The position numbers and the translations under genes were made by a program. This document shows, piece by piece, positions 22,698 to 31,761 of a stretch of 64,000 nt of DNA. Below the pieces are notes generated by a model that had not been told where the DNA came from, did no database searches, and saw only the letters and a list, made by a program, of their open reading frames with translations. This stretch comes from WHSW01 sp963742205. Its GTDB lineage: Bacteria > Actinomycetota > Thermoleophilia > Solirubrobacterales > 70-9. Numbering within the stretch: position 1 is the first letter of the stretch; every line of letters begins with the position of its first letter. Location: contig CAVUKZ010000009.1 in NCBI GenBank assembly GCA_963742205.1, positions 1 through 64,000 on the forward strand, given 5' to 3'.

Positions 22698-24656
22698 GCT
22701 GGCAGGTCGTGGTCTTCGCCGGGCTGGGGCTCGTCCTGGCGGGCGGCTTCTGGTGGTACGAGCGCTCGCGGCCAAGCGCGCGCCTGGTCGCCCTCGTCGC
22801 GGCGCTGGCGGCGCTCGCGGTCGCCGGGCGGCTGGTGCTGACGCCGATCCCCAACGTGGTCGCGACGACCGACATTGCTCTGACTGACTGGCTACGCCCT
22901 CGGCGCCGGGCCCGGGTTCGCGGTCGGGGCGCTGGCGGCGCCGATCTCGAACATCTGGCTCGGGCAAGGGCCGTGGACGGCCTGGGAGATGGCCGGCTGG
23001 GGGCTGGTGGGGCTCGGCGGCGCCTGGCTCGCCGGGGTGACCCGGCGACGGCTCGGGCGGCTCGGGCTCGCCGTCGTCTGCGGGCTTGCCGGCTTCGCCT
23101 ACGGTGCGCTCCTCGACCTCTCGGTGATGGTCACCTACGGCGGCGAGCAATCGCTGGACCGCTACCTGGCCCTCTCGGCGCGCGGGATCCCGTTCAACGT
23201 CGCCCACGCGACCGGGAACTTCCTCATCGCGCTGGCCGCCGGCCCGGCGCTGGTGCGGATGATCTCCCGCTTCCGCGAGCGGTCCGAGTTCACCTGGCGC
23301 CCGGCGACCGCGGTCCCGCTGGTGCTCGTGGCGGTGCTGGCAGGGGGTCTCGCAGCGAGCGGGGGGCCGACTCCCGCGCGGGCCGGTTCGTCGTCGGCGT
23401 CGTGGCTCGAGCGCTCCCAGGATTCCGACGGCGGCTACGCCGCCACGCCCGGTCAGCCGTCGAGCCCGGCGATGACCGGTTGGGCGATGCTCGGGCTCGA
23501 GGCGGGCGGGACCAACCCGCTGGACCTCGAGCGAGGCGGCGAGAACCCGGTCTCCTATCTCCGCCGCGAGATCGGCCGGCTGCGGTCGGTCGGCGACCTC
23601 GAGCGCACGATCCTCGCGCTCGACGCGGCCGGCGTCGACCCGCGCCGCTTCGCCGGCCACGACCTGGTCTCCGAGCTGCGCTCGCGCCGCGACGGCGACG
23701 GCTCGGTGGACGGCCAGGTCAACCTCACGGCGTTCTACGCGCTGGCCATGCGCGCCGTAGGCGCCGACCGCTCGTCGCTCCGCCGCTCGGCGGCCTGGCT
23801 GCGACGGGCGCAGAACGCGGACGGCGGCTGGGGGATTCAGCCGCAGGCCCCGAGCGAGTCCGACTCGACCGGGGCGTCATTGCAGGGCCTGGTCGCCGCC
23901 GGGGACCGCGGCAAGTCGACCTCGCGCGGCGTGACCTGGCTGCGCAAGGCTCAGCGCTCGTCGGGCGGTTACGCGCTCGGTGGGAGTGGGGTCGTCAACT
24001 CGCAGTCGACGGCATGGGCCGTCCAGGGCCTCGCGGCGGCCGGTGGGGGCGGCAAGGCGGTCGACCGCGCGCTGGGCTACCTCGGACGCCTGCGGGCCGC
24101 CGACGGCCACTACCGCTACTCGCCCAGCAGCGACCAGACCCCGATCTGGGTCACCGCGCAGGTGCTGCTCGCGGTCGAACGCGCCCCGTTCCCGCTCGCC
24201 ACGGTTCACCGGACGAGCAAGCCGTCGGGCTCGAAGGACCAGGGCGGATCGAGCGACGGCGCCGCCGGCGGCGGCTCGTCGGCCGAGCCGGATTCGAGCG
24301 TGGCCCCGGCGAGCCCTGGTGGCGGATCGACCCCGAGCCCGAGCTCTCCGAGCGGGGGTGGGAGCGGCGGCGACACCGGTGGCGGCGCGGCGCCGGGTGG
24401 GCCGGACGCTCCCGTGTCGAGCGACTCGGGATCCGCCGGCAGCGCGGATGCGGGCGCGACGCCGCCGCCGCCCGGAGCGGAGCCCGCGACGACGGCGGAC
24501 GCCGCGAGCGCCGCCGACCCCGTGGCCGTTCAGGTCGCCTATCCGTCGGATTCCGACTCGGGGACCGACTCGACCACGTACCTGCTGGTGGGCGCCGGAG
24601 CCCTGGCGCTCGCGGCCGTGGTGGGGTTCCTCTGGTACCGGCGCCGCTCGCCGTAG
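22694..24656 (+). CDS. ECF S component fused to terpene-cyclase-like alpha/alpha toroid (cobalamin receptor; one frameshift)
   Basis: About 650 residues. The N-terminal ~205 residues form a membrane S component (VVATTDIALT, then TGYALGAGPGFAVGAL and NFLIALAAGPALVR). An exported domain of about 270 residues has four QW-like repeats: WLERSQDSDGGYA, WLRRAQNADGGWG, WLRKAQRSSGGYA and YLGRLRAADGHYR. This is the alpha6/alpha6 toroid fold shared by squalene cyclases and intrinsic-factor alpha domains. A Gly/Ser/Pro linker and a final membrane helix (TYLLVGAGALALAAVVGFLW) follow. The frame shifts by one extra base near 22887. GTG overlaps the ATPase stop. A role in cobalamin capture plus uptake is inferred from riboswitch and neighbours. 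Confidence 0.8.
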
Positions 24657-24692
24657 GTCTGCCGACCGCGGCTCGCTAGCTTCATGAGCGCC

Positions 24693-25202
24693 ATGGACGC
24701 TGAGACCGCGATCCGCACGCGACGCACGCACAAGGCCTACCGGCCCGAGCCGGTCGACCGGGCGACGCTGGACGAGTTGCTCGAGCTCGCGCGCTGGGCG
24801 CCGAACCACCACCTCACCAACCCGTGGCGCTTCCGCGTGCTCGGCCCGCAGGCGCTCGAGCGGCTGAAGGAGGCGGCGGGGCCGGAGGCCGCTTCGAAGC
24901 TCGACCGGGCGCCGACGCTGGTCGCCTGCTCGTGCACGCTCACGGGCGATGAGGTGCAGGACGAGGAGGACCTGCTGGCGACCGGCGTCGCGGCCTACAT
25001 CGTGCTGCTGGCCGCCCACGCCCGCGGGCTGGCCGGATACTGGCGGACGCCGGAGGTGCTGCGGACCGACGCCGGGCGCCACGCGGTTGGGCTCGGCGCG
25101 GACGAGCACTTCGTCGCCCTGATCCATCTCGGCCGGCCGGCTCAGGAGCGCCCCGCGCCCGAGCGCGAGCCCGCCGCCTCCGTCGTCACCTACCTCGACT
25201 GA
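24693..25202 (+). CDS. Nitroreductase-family FMN protein
   Basis: About 169 residues, a compact YdjA-like nitroreductase: AIRTRRTHKAYRPEPVDRATLDELLELARWAPNHH with the FMN-binding RRTHK and the conserved NPWRFRVL, then GVAAYIVLLAAHARGLAGYWRTPEVL. It probably reduces nitro or quinone compounds with NAD(P)H. A TAGCTT element at 24677-24682 favours ATG 24693 rather than the in-frame ATG 24684. It is not obviously BluB despite following the cobalamin operon. Confidence 0.82.
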   Translation: MDAETAIRTRRTHKAYRPEPVDRATLDELLELARWAPNHHLTNPWRFRVLGPQALERLKEAAGPEAASKLDRAPTLVACSCTLTGDEVQDEEDLLATGVAAYIVLLAAHARGLAGYWRTPEVLRTDAGRHAVGLGADEHFVALIHLGRPAQERPAPEREPAASVVTYLD

Positions 25203-25216
25203 TCTGACCTGCTAGA

Positions 25217-26902
25217 ATGCTCTCGCGCGCCGACGCACTGCGGGCGGTCACCGGCGAGCGTTTCGACGTGGTCGTCATCGGCGGCGGCATCACCGGCGCG
25301 GGCGTCGCTCTCGATGCCGCGTCGCGCGGGTACAGCGTCGCCCTGGTCGAGCGCGACGACTACGCGATCGGGACCTCGAGCCGGTCCTCGAAGATGGTCC
25401 ACGGCGGGCTTCGCTATCTGCAGAACTTCGACCTCGGGTTGGTCCGCGAGGCCCTGCTCGAGCGCCAGCTGATGGTCCAGCTCGCGCCGCACCTCGTCTA
25501 TCCGACGCCGTTCCTCGTGCCGACGCTCGGCGACGACAAGCGCAGCCGGTCGATCGGGATCGGGCTCAACATGTACGACGTCATGGCGACCACGCGGGTC
25601 GGCATGTCGCGGCGCGAGCGCGCCGAGCGGGTCGCGGGCCAGGACTTCTGGGCGCCCAACCGCCACCGCACGATCCCCGGCGACGAGGTCGTCGCGATGA
25701 TTCCGGCGCTCGCCGCGCGCGAGCCCCGCGAGGCGTACCTGTTCTACGACTGCCAGACCGACGACGTGCGGCTCGTGCTGACGATTCTGGGCGAGGCCGA
25801 GCGCTACGGGGCCGTGTGCCTCAACGGCGCCGAGGTCACCGGCCTGCTCGACCGCGACGGGCGCGCCGGCGGGGTCGCCTTCGTCGAGGCGGAGAGCGGC
25901 GAGCGGTTCGAGGTCGAGGCCGAGAACGTGATCAACGCGACCGGCGTCTGGGCCGACCGGATCCGACCGGAGGAGATCCACGACGAGGCCGAGGTGCCGA
26001 AGATCGCGCCCAGCCGCGGCACGCACGTCACCGTGTCGATGGACCAGCTCCCGGTGGGGAAGGCCGCCTGCATCGTCCCGGCGGGCGCCGACCGCACGAT
26101 CTTCGCCCTCCCCTGGTACGGACGGACGCTGATGGGGACCACGGACAACGACTACTCGGGGGACATCGCCCACGTGCGCCCCGGCGACGACGACATCTCC
26201 TACATCCTCGACGCCGCGAACGCCTTCTTCGGCACCGACCTCGGTCGCGGCGACCTCACCGGTGCCTACGCCGGCGTGCGGCCGCTGATCTCGACCGGCG
26301 ACCCACGCAAGTCGGTCGACATCTCGCGCAAGGCGGAGCTGTATGAGACCTCCTCCGGGATGCTCACGATCACCGGCGGCAAGCTCACGACCTGGAGGCG
26401 GATGGCCAAGCAGGTCGTCGACCGGATGGTCGAGCGCGAGGGGCGCCTGGCGCCGTGCCGCACCGACGACATCCCGCTCGGGCTCGCGGCCGCCGACGCC
26501 GAGCTCGAGCCGCCCGAGGGCCTCTCCGAGTCAGACCTGCCGCCGGGCTATCGCGAGCTGCTGGCGTTTCGCTACGGCCACTTCGCCCGCAACGTGCTCC
26601 GCCTCGCCGCCGAGCGCCCCGAGCTCGCGGCGCCGATCGTCGACGGGCAGCCGGACCTGCTCGCCGAGGCGGTGGTCGCGGCGCGCTTCGAGCAGGCGCG
26701 CAGCGTCGCGGACGTCCTCATGCGCCGCACCAGGCTCGGCCTGCTGGCCGCGCCGCAGCTGCGGACGGCCGCTGCGGCCCGCGCGGTCGCGGAGGCGCTC
26801 GGGGGCGAGCTGGGCTGGTCGGCGGAGCGCGTGGCGCAGGAGGCCGAACGGTGGCCGCAGGACGCTGCGGCGGAGGGCATCGACCCTGCGGCGACCGCCT
26901 AG
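25217..26902 (+). CDS. glpD: Glycerol-3-phosphate dehydrogenase (FAD)
   Basis: A 561-residue membrane-associated flavoprotein oxidising glycerol-3-phosphate to dihydroxyacetone phosphate. The FAD-binding Rossmann motif VVVIGGGITGAGVALDAASRG is at about residues 16-36. GlpD motifs SSRSSKMVHGGLRYL and TDNDYSGD, and the C-terminal VRPLISTGDPR ... TITGGKLTTWRRMA, are all present, as is the C-terminal helical domain with LLRR-type arginines (VLMRRTRLGLL). No glpK or glpF is nearby. A TAGAAT element overlaps the ATG, so the transcript start and the true translation start need checking. Confidence 0.92.
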   Translation: MLSRADALRAVTGERFDVVVIGGGITGAGVALDAASRGYSVALVERDDYAIGTSSRSSKMVHGGLRYLQNFDLGLVREALLERQLMVQLAPHLVYPTPFLVPTLGDDKRSRSIGIGLNMYDVMATTRVGMSRRERAERVAGQDFWAPNRHRTIPGDEVVAMIPALAAREPREAYLFYDCQTDDVRLVLTILGEAERYGAVCLNGAEVTGLLDRDGRAGGVAFVEAESGERFEVEAENVINATGVWADRIRPEEIHDEAEVPKIAPSRGTHVTVSMDQLPVGKAACIVPAGADRTIFALPWYGRTLMGTTDNDYSGDIAHVRPGDDDISYILDAANAFFGTDLGRGDLTGAYAGVRPLISTGDPRKSVDISRKAELYETSSGMLTITGGKLTTWRRMAKQVVDRMVEREGRLAPCRTDDIPLGLAAADAELEPPEGLSESDLPPGYRELLAFRYGHFARNVLRLAAERPELAAPIVDGQPDLLAEAVVAARFEQARSVADVLMRRTRLGLLAAPQLRTAAAARAVAEALGGELGWSAERVAQEAERWPQDAAAEGIDPAATA

Positions 26903-26953
26903 CCTCGACCGCCCGCCGCCGTGACGACGCCGCTTCGTTAGCCTGCCCGACCG

Positions 26954-28282
26954 ATGGCCGCAGAGTTCAAGGACCTGCATCTCGCCGACCTGCACGCCCG
27001 CGCGGCGGCCGCGGGCATCGTCGACTACCGCCTCATGCGCCGCGAGCAGCTGATCGAGGTTCTGTCCGAGGAGGAGGAAGCCTGGGAAGAGGAGGAGGAG
27101 GAGGCCTCGGAGGAGGTCACCGAGAGCGAGGCCGACACCGACGAGCTGGTGGTGGTCGAGGCGACCGTCCTCGACGATTCCGAGGAGGAGCCGGTCGAGA
27201 CCGGCCCGCTCGGGGCCGAGGCCGGCGACGAGAAGGCCGACACCGCTCCCACCGAGCCCGTGCGCGGCGTCCTCGAGCTGACCCGCCAGCGCTACGGGTT
27301 CCTGCGCCTACAGGGGCTCACGCCCGCTGAGGGCGACGTCTACGTCTCCGCCGCGCAGGCGCGCCGCTGCGAGCTGCGCACGGGAGACGAGGTCGCCGGC
27401 CCGGCGCGCGAACCGCGCCGCGGCGAGCGTCACCCCGCCCTCGTCCACGTCGACACGGTCAACGGCGAGGAGCCCCTCACCGAGGAGCGCACCGCGTTCG
27501 ACGACTTCTCGCCGGTCCTGCCCGAGCGCCGGATCTCGCTCGACTCGGTCAGCGACGACGCGTTCGTTCGCGCGGTGGACCTGCTGGCGCCGCTCGCCTT
27601 CGGCCAGCGCGTGCTGGTTCGTGCCGCGCCCCGCTCGGGGCGCACGACGCTGCTCCGTTCGCTCGCCCGGGCCGCCGCCGCCAATGAGACCGCGAGGGTG
27701 ATCGTGCTGCTGATCGACGAGCGCCCCGAGGAGGCCACGGCCTGGCGCGAGGCGCTGCCGGTCGCCGAGTTCGCGATCGCGACCGGGGACCTGGCGCCGG
27801 TGGAGCAAGTGCGTACGGCCGAGCTCGCGCTCGAGCGCGCCCGCCGTCTAGCCGAGGCCGGCGTGGACGCGATCCTGCTCTGCGACTCGCTCACCCGTCT
27901 CGCTCACGCGGCCGGCGACGTCGCCGAGGTCAAGCGTCTCTTCGGCTCGGGTCGCAACCTGGCGGGCGGCGGATCGCTGACCGTGATCGCCACGACGGTG
28001 ACCGGGATCGACGGCGCCGAGGCCGAGCGGGCGGTGATCACGACCGAGACCGCGCTGGTCGCCCTCGATCCGGACCTGGCGGCGGCCGGTGTGACGCCCC
28101 CGATCAACGCCCGCGAGTCACGGATCTCAAACGAGGACCAGCTCCGCGACCCCGAGGAGCTCGAGGCGGCCCGTCGGCTACGCGCGCAACTCGCGGATCT
28201 CGACGCCGTCGAGGCCGCGAACCACCTGCGCGACCGCATCCAGGCGACGAGCAGCAACGCCGAGCTGCTGCGGTCGCTCTAG
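26954..28282 (+). CDS. Rho-like transcription termination factor with Arg in the P-loop
   Basis: A 442-residue Rho homologue: Rho_N-type start (LADLHARAAAAGIVDYRLMRR), an acidic insert (about 40-95), an RNA-binding fold (GVLELTRQRYGFLR) and the RecA-like ATPase. The P-loop reads AAPRSGRTTLL, with arginine where Rho has the Walker lysine (codon cgc at about 27640). The catalytic-glutamate segment LLIDERPEEAT and Walker B LLCDSLTRLAHA are kept, while the arginine-finger region (ALDPDLAAAGVTPPINARESR) diverges. Either a working variant or a paralogue specialised away from ATP-driven termination. Leaderless promoter TAGCCT at 26939-26944. Confidence 0.8.
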   Translation: MAAEFKDLHLADLHARAAAAGIVDYRLMRREQLIEVLSEEEEAWEEEEEEASEEVTESEADTDELVVVEATVLDDSEEEPVETGPLGAEAGDEKADTAPTEPVRGVLELTRQRYGFLRLQGLTPAEGDVYVSAAQARRCELRTGDEVAGPAREPRRGERHPALVHVDTVNGEEPLTEERTAFDDFSPVLPERRISLDSVSDDAFVRAVDLLAPLAFGQRVLVRAAPRSGRTTLLRSLARAAAANETARVIVLLIDERPEEATAWREALPVAEFAIATGDLAPVEQVRTAELALERARRLAEAGVDAILLCDSLTRLAHAAGDVAEVKRLFGSGRNLAGGGSLTVIATTVTGIDGAEAERAVITTETALVALDPDLAAAGVTPPINARESRISNEDQLRDPEELEAARRLRAQLADLDAVEAANHLRDRIQATSSNAELLRSL

Positions 28283-28296
28283 CGCCTAGCGACTGG

Positions 28297-28761
28297 TCAG
28301 CGCTTGTAGGCGAGCCCGGCCCACGAGGGCTCGCGCGAGAGCTCGATCGGCTCGGCGTCGCGGTCCGGTTGCACGTAGCCGAAGCTGTTCGACTCGCCGT
28401 CGAAGACGATGTCGAGCTCGCCCTCCTTGACCCGCTGGTCGAGCCAGGCGCCGCGGAAGACGAGCCGGCGGATCCAGTGCACGAGGCTGCGGTTGGCGGG
28501 CCCGACGAGCTCTGACCAATGCTCGTTGATGTGCTCGCCGAGTGCGGAGGAGGGCTCGCGGATCTCGCCGTTGACGGCGAGCTCGAGCAGGTCGTGAAGC
28601 TCGTCGCCCTCGAGCCCTCCCTCAACGAAGTCGAGTTTCACCGCGGCCTGCTCAACTCGCTGGCCGAAGTCCCGCTCGTTGAAGGAGAAGCGCAGCTCTC
28701 CATACTCGAGAACGTAGTCGGACCCCGACTCGTAATTGCCTCTGCGAGTTGCCTTCTCCAA
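28297..28761 (-). CDS. Conserved-looking hypothetical protein
   Basis: About 154 residues, soluble and acidic, rich in charged residues, with no motif I recognise (YVLEYGELRFSFNERDFGQ; LVHWIRRLVFRGAWLDQRV; ending PSWAGLAYKR). It is coding because third-position GC and a normal amino-acid mix hold throughout, and because it is not antisense to any gene. No ATG or GTG is in frame; TTG at 28761 behind GGAGAAGGA is the best start. It is convergent with the Rho-like gene. Confidence 0.55.
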   Translation of the reverse strand: MEKATRRGNYESGSDYVLEYGELRFSFNERDFGQRVEQAAVKLDFVEGGLEGDELHDLLELAVNGEIREPSSALGEHINEHWSELVGPANRSLVHWIRRLVFRGAWLDQRVKEGELDIVFDGESNSFGYVQPDRDAEPIELSREPSWAGLAYKR

Positions 28762-28881
28762 AGTTCCTTCTCCGCCGCCGTCCAGGTGCGTGCATCTTTG
28801 CCGATGCGCCACGCCGGCGCAGCCGAAGCCCCGGAGGCTGAACGAGGGTTTGCACCCGAGAGGTCGAAGAAGACGGGTTCG

Positions 28882-29187
28882 ATGCACCTCGAGGTCGCCG
28901 ACAACCCCGACGAGGATCGCTACGAGATCCGCGCCGACGGCGAGCTGGCCGGGTACCTCGTCTACCACCGTCGCGGCGAGCGCATCGCCCTCAACCACAC
29001 CGAGGTCCTCGACGGGTTCGAGGGCAAGGGGGTCGGCTCCGCGCTCATCGCCCGCACCCTGGACGACCTGCGCGAGCGCGGCACCGCGGTGCTCCCCTTC
29101 TGCCCGTTCGTGAAGTCGTTCCTCGAGCGGCATCCCGAATACGTGGACGTGGTGCCCGAGGACGAGCGGGCCCGCTTCGGGCTCTAG
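28882..29187 (+). CDS. GNAT-type acetyltransferase (YjdJ/NATD1-like)
   Basis: A 101-residue minimal acetyltransferase: NPDEDRYEIRADGELAGYLVYHRRG, then IALNHTEVLDGFEGKGVGSALI with the acetyl-CoA loop, and LPFCPFVKSFLERHPEY, the hallmark ending of the short Acetyltransf_CG family. The ATG at 28882 matches the family N terminus; longer in-frame starts to 28519 would overlap the divergent gene. Substrate unknown. Confidence 0.83.
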   Translation: MHLEVADNPDEDRYEIRADGELAGYLVYHRRGERIALNHTEVLDGFEGKGVGSALIARTLDDLRERGTAVLPFCPFVKSFLERHPEYVDVVPEDERARFGL

Positions 29188-29239
29188 GACCCGCTCGGGT
29201 CGAGGGGGCGCGGATCGGGCGTCCGGCCTTGTAGGCGTC

Positions 29240-29569
29240 GTGACCACCGCCGCCCACCCGCACCGCTTCCGCCGGCTCCCCACCGCGGAGGTCGCTTCCC
29301 GGCGGGTCCCGGTGGCGGTCACCCTCCTCTCCCGCCTGCTCGGGCTATCTCTCCTGCGGCCCGGGCGGGCGGGCGAGGGCCTGCTGATCCCGCGGTGTCG
29401 CAGCGTCCACACCTTCGGCATGCGCTTCGCGATCGACGTGATCTTCCTCGACCGCGCCCGCGCGCCGATCTCGATTCGGCGCGCGGTCCCCCGAAACCGC
29501 GTCGTGTCCGAGCGCGGTGCGGCGGCGGTGCTCGAGTTGCCCACCGCACGGAGCGAGCGCGGATGGTGA
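29240..29569 (+). CDS. DUF192 family protein
   Basis: A 109-residue protein with the DUF192 pattern: LLSRLLGLSLLRPGRAGEGLLIPRCRSVHTFGMRFAIDVIFLD, including the conserved C-x-S-(V/I)-H-T-x-x-M stretch. Function is unknown; the family sits near Tad/pilus and secretion genes in many actinobacteria. Its stop overlaps the ATG of the response regulator, so it belongs to the pilus-regulation operon that follows. Confidence 0.78.
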   Translation: MTTAAHPHRFRRLPTAEVASRRVPVAVTLLSRLLGLSLLRPGRAGEGLLIPRCRSVHTFGMRFAIDVIFLDRARAPISIRRAVPRNRVVSERGAAAVLELPTARSERGW

Positions 29570-30312
29570 CGCTGCCGCGCGCCCAGCCCGGCCCGGCCGT
29601 GGTCGTCTGCGAGGACGACGCTCCCACGCTGGAGTTGCTCTGCGACCACCTCGAGGCCGATCGCTTCTGCGCGCTGCCGGCGCCGAGCGCCGCCGACGCG
29701 TTGCGCCTCTGCCACTACAACCATCCCGACCTCCTGCTGCTCGACCTCAACCTGCCCGACGCTTCGGGGCTCGAAGTGCTGCGCGAGATCCGCGGCACCG
29801 ACGGCGCCACCGGTGGCTACGACCCCGAGCTGCCGGTGATCGTCATCAGCGGCCGCGGGGCCGAGGCCGACCGGATCCGCGGACTCGAGTGCGGCGCCGA
29901 CGACTACGTGGTCAAGCCGTTCGCGATCGGCGAGGTCGTGGCCCGCATCCGGATCGTCCTCCGCCGCCGCGACGCCCGGCGCTCAGGGCCGATCCGGGTG
30001 GGCGAGATCTTCATCGATCCCTCGCGGCGGGAGGTCACGGTGCGGGGTGAGCCCGTGAAGCTCGCCAACAAGGAGTTCAGCTTGCTCCGCACCCTCGCCG
30101 CCGAGCCGAATCGGGTGTTCACCAAGGACGAGCTCCTGCGCGACGTCTGGGGCTTTCGCTCGATGGGCCGCACTCGCACCCTGGACTCGCACGCCAGCCG
30201 GCTGCGCCGCAAGCTCGACCCGGAGTCAGGGCGCTACGTAGTCAACTGCTGGGGCGTGGGCTACCGCCTGATCGACGCCCCGCCCGCCGCCGATGCTGGA
30301 TTCGATCGCTGA
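29563..30312 (+). CDS. OmpR-family response regulator
   Basis: A 249-residue regulator. The receiver domain is about 12-130 with acidic pocket CEDD, phospho-aspartate in LLLLDLNLPDASG, and lysine in DYVVKPF. The C-terminal winged helix (about 145-240) has LANKEFSLLRTLAAEPNRVFTKDELLRDVWG and the recognition helix region RTLDSHASRLRRKL. It is translationally coupled to the DUF192 gene before it and the histidine kinase after it (20-base overlap). The neighbours suggest control of the Tad genes, which is an inference. Confidence 0.9.
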   Translation: MVTLPRAQPGPAVVVCEDDAPTLELLCDHLEADRFCALPAPSAADALRLCHYNHPDLLLLDLNLPDASGLEVLREIRGTDGATGGYDPELPVIVISGRGAEADRIRGLECGADDYVVKPFAIGEVVARIRIVLRRRDARRSGPIRVGEIFIDPSRREVTVRGEPVKLANKEFSLLRTLAAEPNRVFTKDELLRDVWGFRSMGRTRTLDSHASRLRRKLDPESGRYVVNCWGVGYRLIDAPPAADAGFDR

Positions 30313-31033
30313 GGCGGCGCCCTTCGCCTGCCCGCTGGCGCTCTCGTTCGCGACGGTGATCGCGGCCGACCGCGTGCGCACCCGCCGCCGACGCGAGCTG
30401 CTCAACCGCTCGCTGCACGAGCTTCGCCGGCCGTTGCAGGCGCTCGTGCTGCAGGCGCGCAGCGCGCCCGGGATCGGCGCGCAGCGACGCGGCCAGCTCG
30501 ACCTGGCGCTCGACGCCCTGGCCGGGCTCGACCGCCAGGTGAACGGCGGCGAGGCTCGGCGGCGGTCGGAGCTCGTCGACGCCGCGGCGCTGGCGCGCGA
30601 GGCGGTCGGCCGCTGGCGAGCGGCGGCGGCCCTGTCCGGACGACGCATCGAGTTGTCCTGGTGCGTACCGAGCGCCCGGCTGGAATGCGACCCGCTGGCG
30701 GTCGCGCGGGCGCTCGACAACCTCCTGGCGAACGCGCTCGAGCACGGTCGCGGGCGGATCCGGGTCGAGGGCAGCGAGCGCGCCGGCAGGTTGCGGATCG
30801 TGGTCGCAAACGGCGCCGACGCCGGCGCGGACGTGCCGCCGGCGCGGGCTCTGAGAGCGGCGATCCCGGCGCGGCGCCCCGGGCGCGGGCCGCGCCGGGG
30901 TCACGGCCTGCGGATCGTCGCCGACGTCGCCGCCGACCACGGCGGGCGCTTCGCGGCCTGCGCCCACGCCGCGGGCGCGAGCGCGGTGCTGGAGCTGCCG
31001 CTGGCGGTGGCGCCCGAGCCGCGGCCGGGGTGA
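30293..31033 (+). CDS. Sensor histidine kinase (short, single N-terminal membrane segment)
   Basis: A 246-residue kinase: hydrophobic start (APFACPLALSFATVIAA), HisKA H-box RSLHELRRPLQAL with the phospho-histidine, N-box LDNLLANALEHGRG and a G-box GHGLRIVADVAADHGG. There is no periplasmic sensor domain, so it must sense through the membrane segment or a partner. It overlaps both the response regulator upstream and the cpaB-like gene downstream (GTGA). Confidence 0.85.
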   Translation: MLDSIAEAAPFACPLALSFATVIAADRVRTRRRRELLNRSLHELRRPLQALVLQARSAPGIGAQRRGQLDLALDALAGLDRQVNGGEARRRSELVDAAALAREAVGRWRAAAALSGRRIELSWCVPSARLECDPLAVARALDNLLANALEHGRGRIRVEGSERAGRLRIVVANGADAGADVPPARALRAAIPARRPGRGPRRGHGLRIVADVAADHGGRFAACAHAAGASAVLELPLAVAPEPRPG

Positions 31034-31695
31034 GCCGGCGGGCGCGGGCGGTGGGCTTCGCCGCCGCGGCGGCGGTGTGCGCCGGGCTGGCGGCGGCCGC
31101 CGTAGGAGGTGGTGAATCGGCGGCCGGACTCGGCGAGCTGCGACAGGTGGTGGTCGCCACTCGGACCCTGCCCGCGCACCGCCGACTGAGCGACCGGGTC
31201 ATCGGGCGAGCGGTGGAGCTGCGGCGGGTGCCGGACCGCTTCGTCCCTCCCGACGCGCTCGCCGACGCCTCTCAGGCCCTGGGCCGTCGCCCGGCCGTGG
31301 CGATCCCAGCCGGTGGCTACCTCGTGGCCTCGCAGCTCGCTCCGGTCGACGCCGGCGCGGACGCGCACGAGCCGCGGCTCGCCCACGGCCGGCGACCGGT
31401 TGAGATCACGGTCACCGGCGCCGGGGCGCTCGCCGATGCGCCCGGCGGGCCCGGGCGGCGCGTCGACGTGGTCGTGACCAGCGAGCCGACCACCGGCGCC
31501 GGCGGCGGTCGCACCTTCGTCGCGGCCCGCGGGGTGGGCCTCCTCGACCTCCGCCCGGGCGGCGGCGGCACCGAGCCGGTGCAGACCGCGGCGGGTGAGA
31601 CCTGGGTCGCGACGCTGGCCCTCACCCGCGCCCAGGCCCTGCGCCTGATCCACGCTCAGAGCTTCGCCCGCGAGGTGCGGCTGATCGGCCACTAG
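31030..31695 (+). CDS. CpaB/RcpC-type SAF-domain pilus assembly protein
   Basis: A 221-residue protein with an N-terminal membrane segment (AVGFAAAAAVCAGLAAAAVGG) and a SAF domain: VVVATRTLPAHRRLSDRVI, then RRVPDRFVPPDAL, GRRPAVAIPAGGYLVASQL. The C-terminal RcpC-like part has GPGRRVDVVVTSEP and ATLALTRAQALRLIHAQ. It serves the secretin side of Tad pili in Gram-negatives; in actinobacteria it is thought to work with the cell-wall layer. GTG overlaps the kinase stop. cpaF, tadB and tadC lie 3 kb downstream. Confidence 0.8.
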   Translation: MSRRARAVGFAAAAAVCAGLAAAAVGGGESAAGLGELRQVVVATRTLPAHRRLSDRVIGRAVELRRVPDRFVPPDALADASQALGRRPAVAIPAGGYLVASQLAPVDAGADAHEPRLAHGRRPVEITVTGAGALADAPGGPGRRVDVVVTSEPTTGAGGGRTFVAARGVGLLDLRPGGGGTEPVQTAAGETWVATLALTRAQALRLIHAQSFAREVRLIGH

Positions 31696-31761
31696 TCGCG
31701 GGACATTTGCGAGTTGACAGCATCGACGAGCTGTCGCGGGCGGCGGTCGTACGCTGCGGCG

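Noticed and set aside
24684..25202. BluB (dimethylbenzimidazole synthase) beside the cobalamin operon
   Set aside because: The protein is short and YdjA-like, has its own leaderless promoter and lacks clear BluB features.
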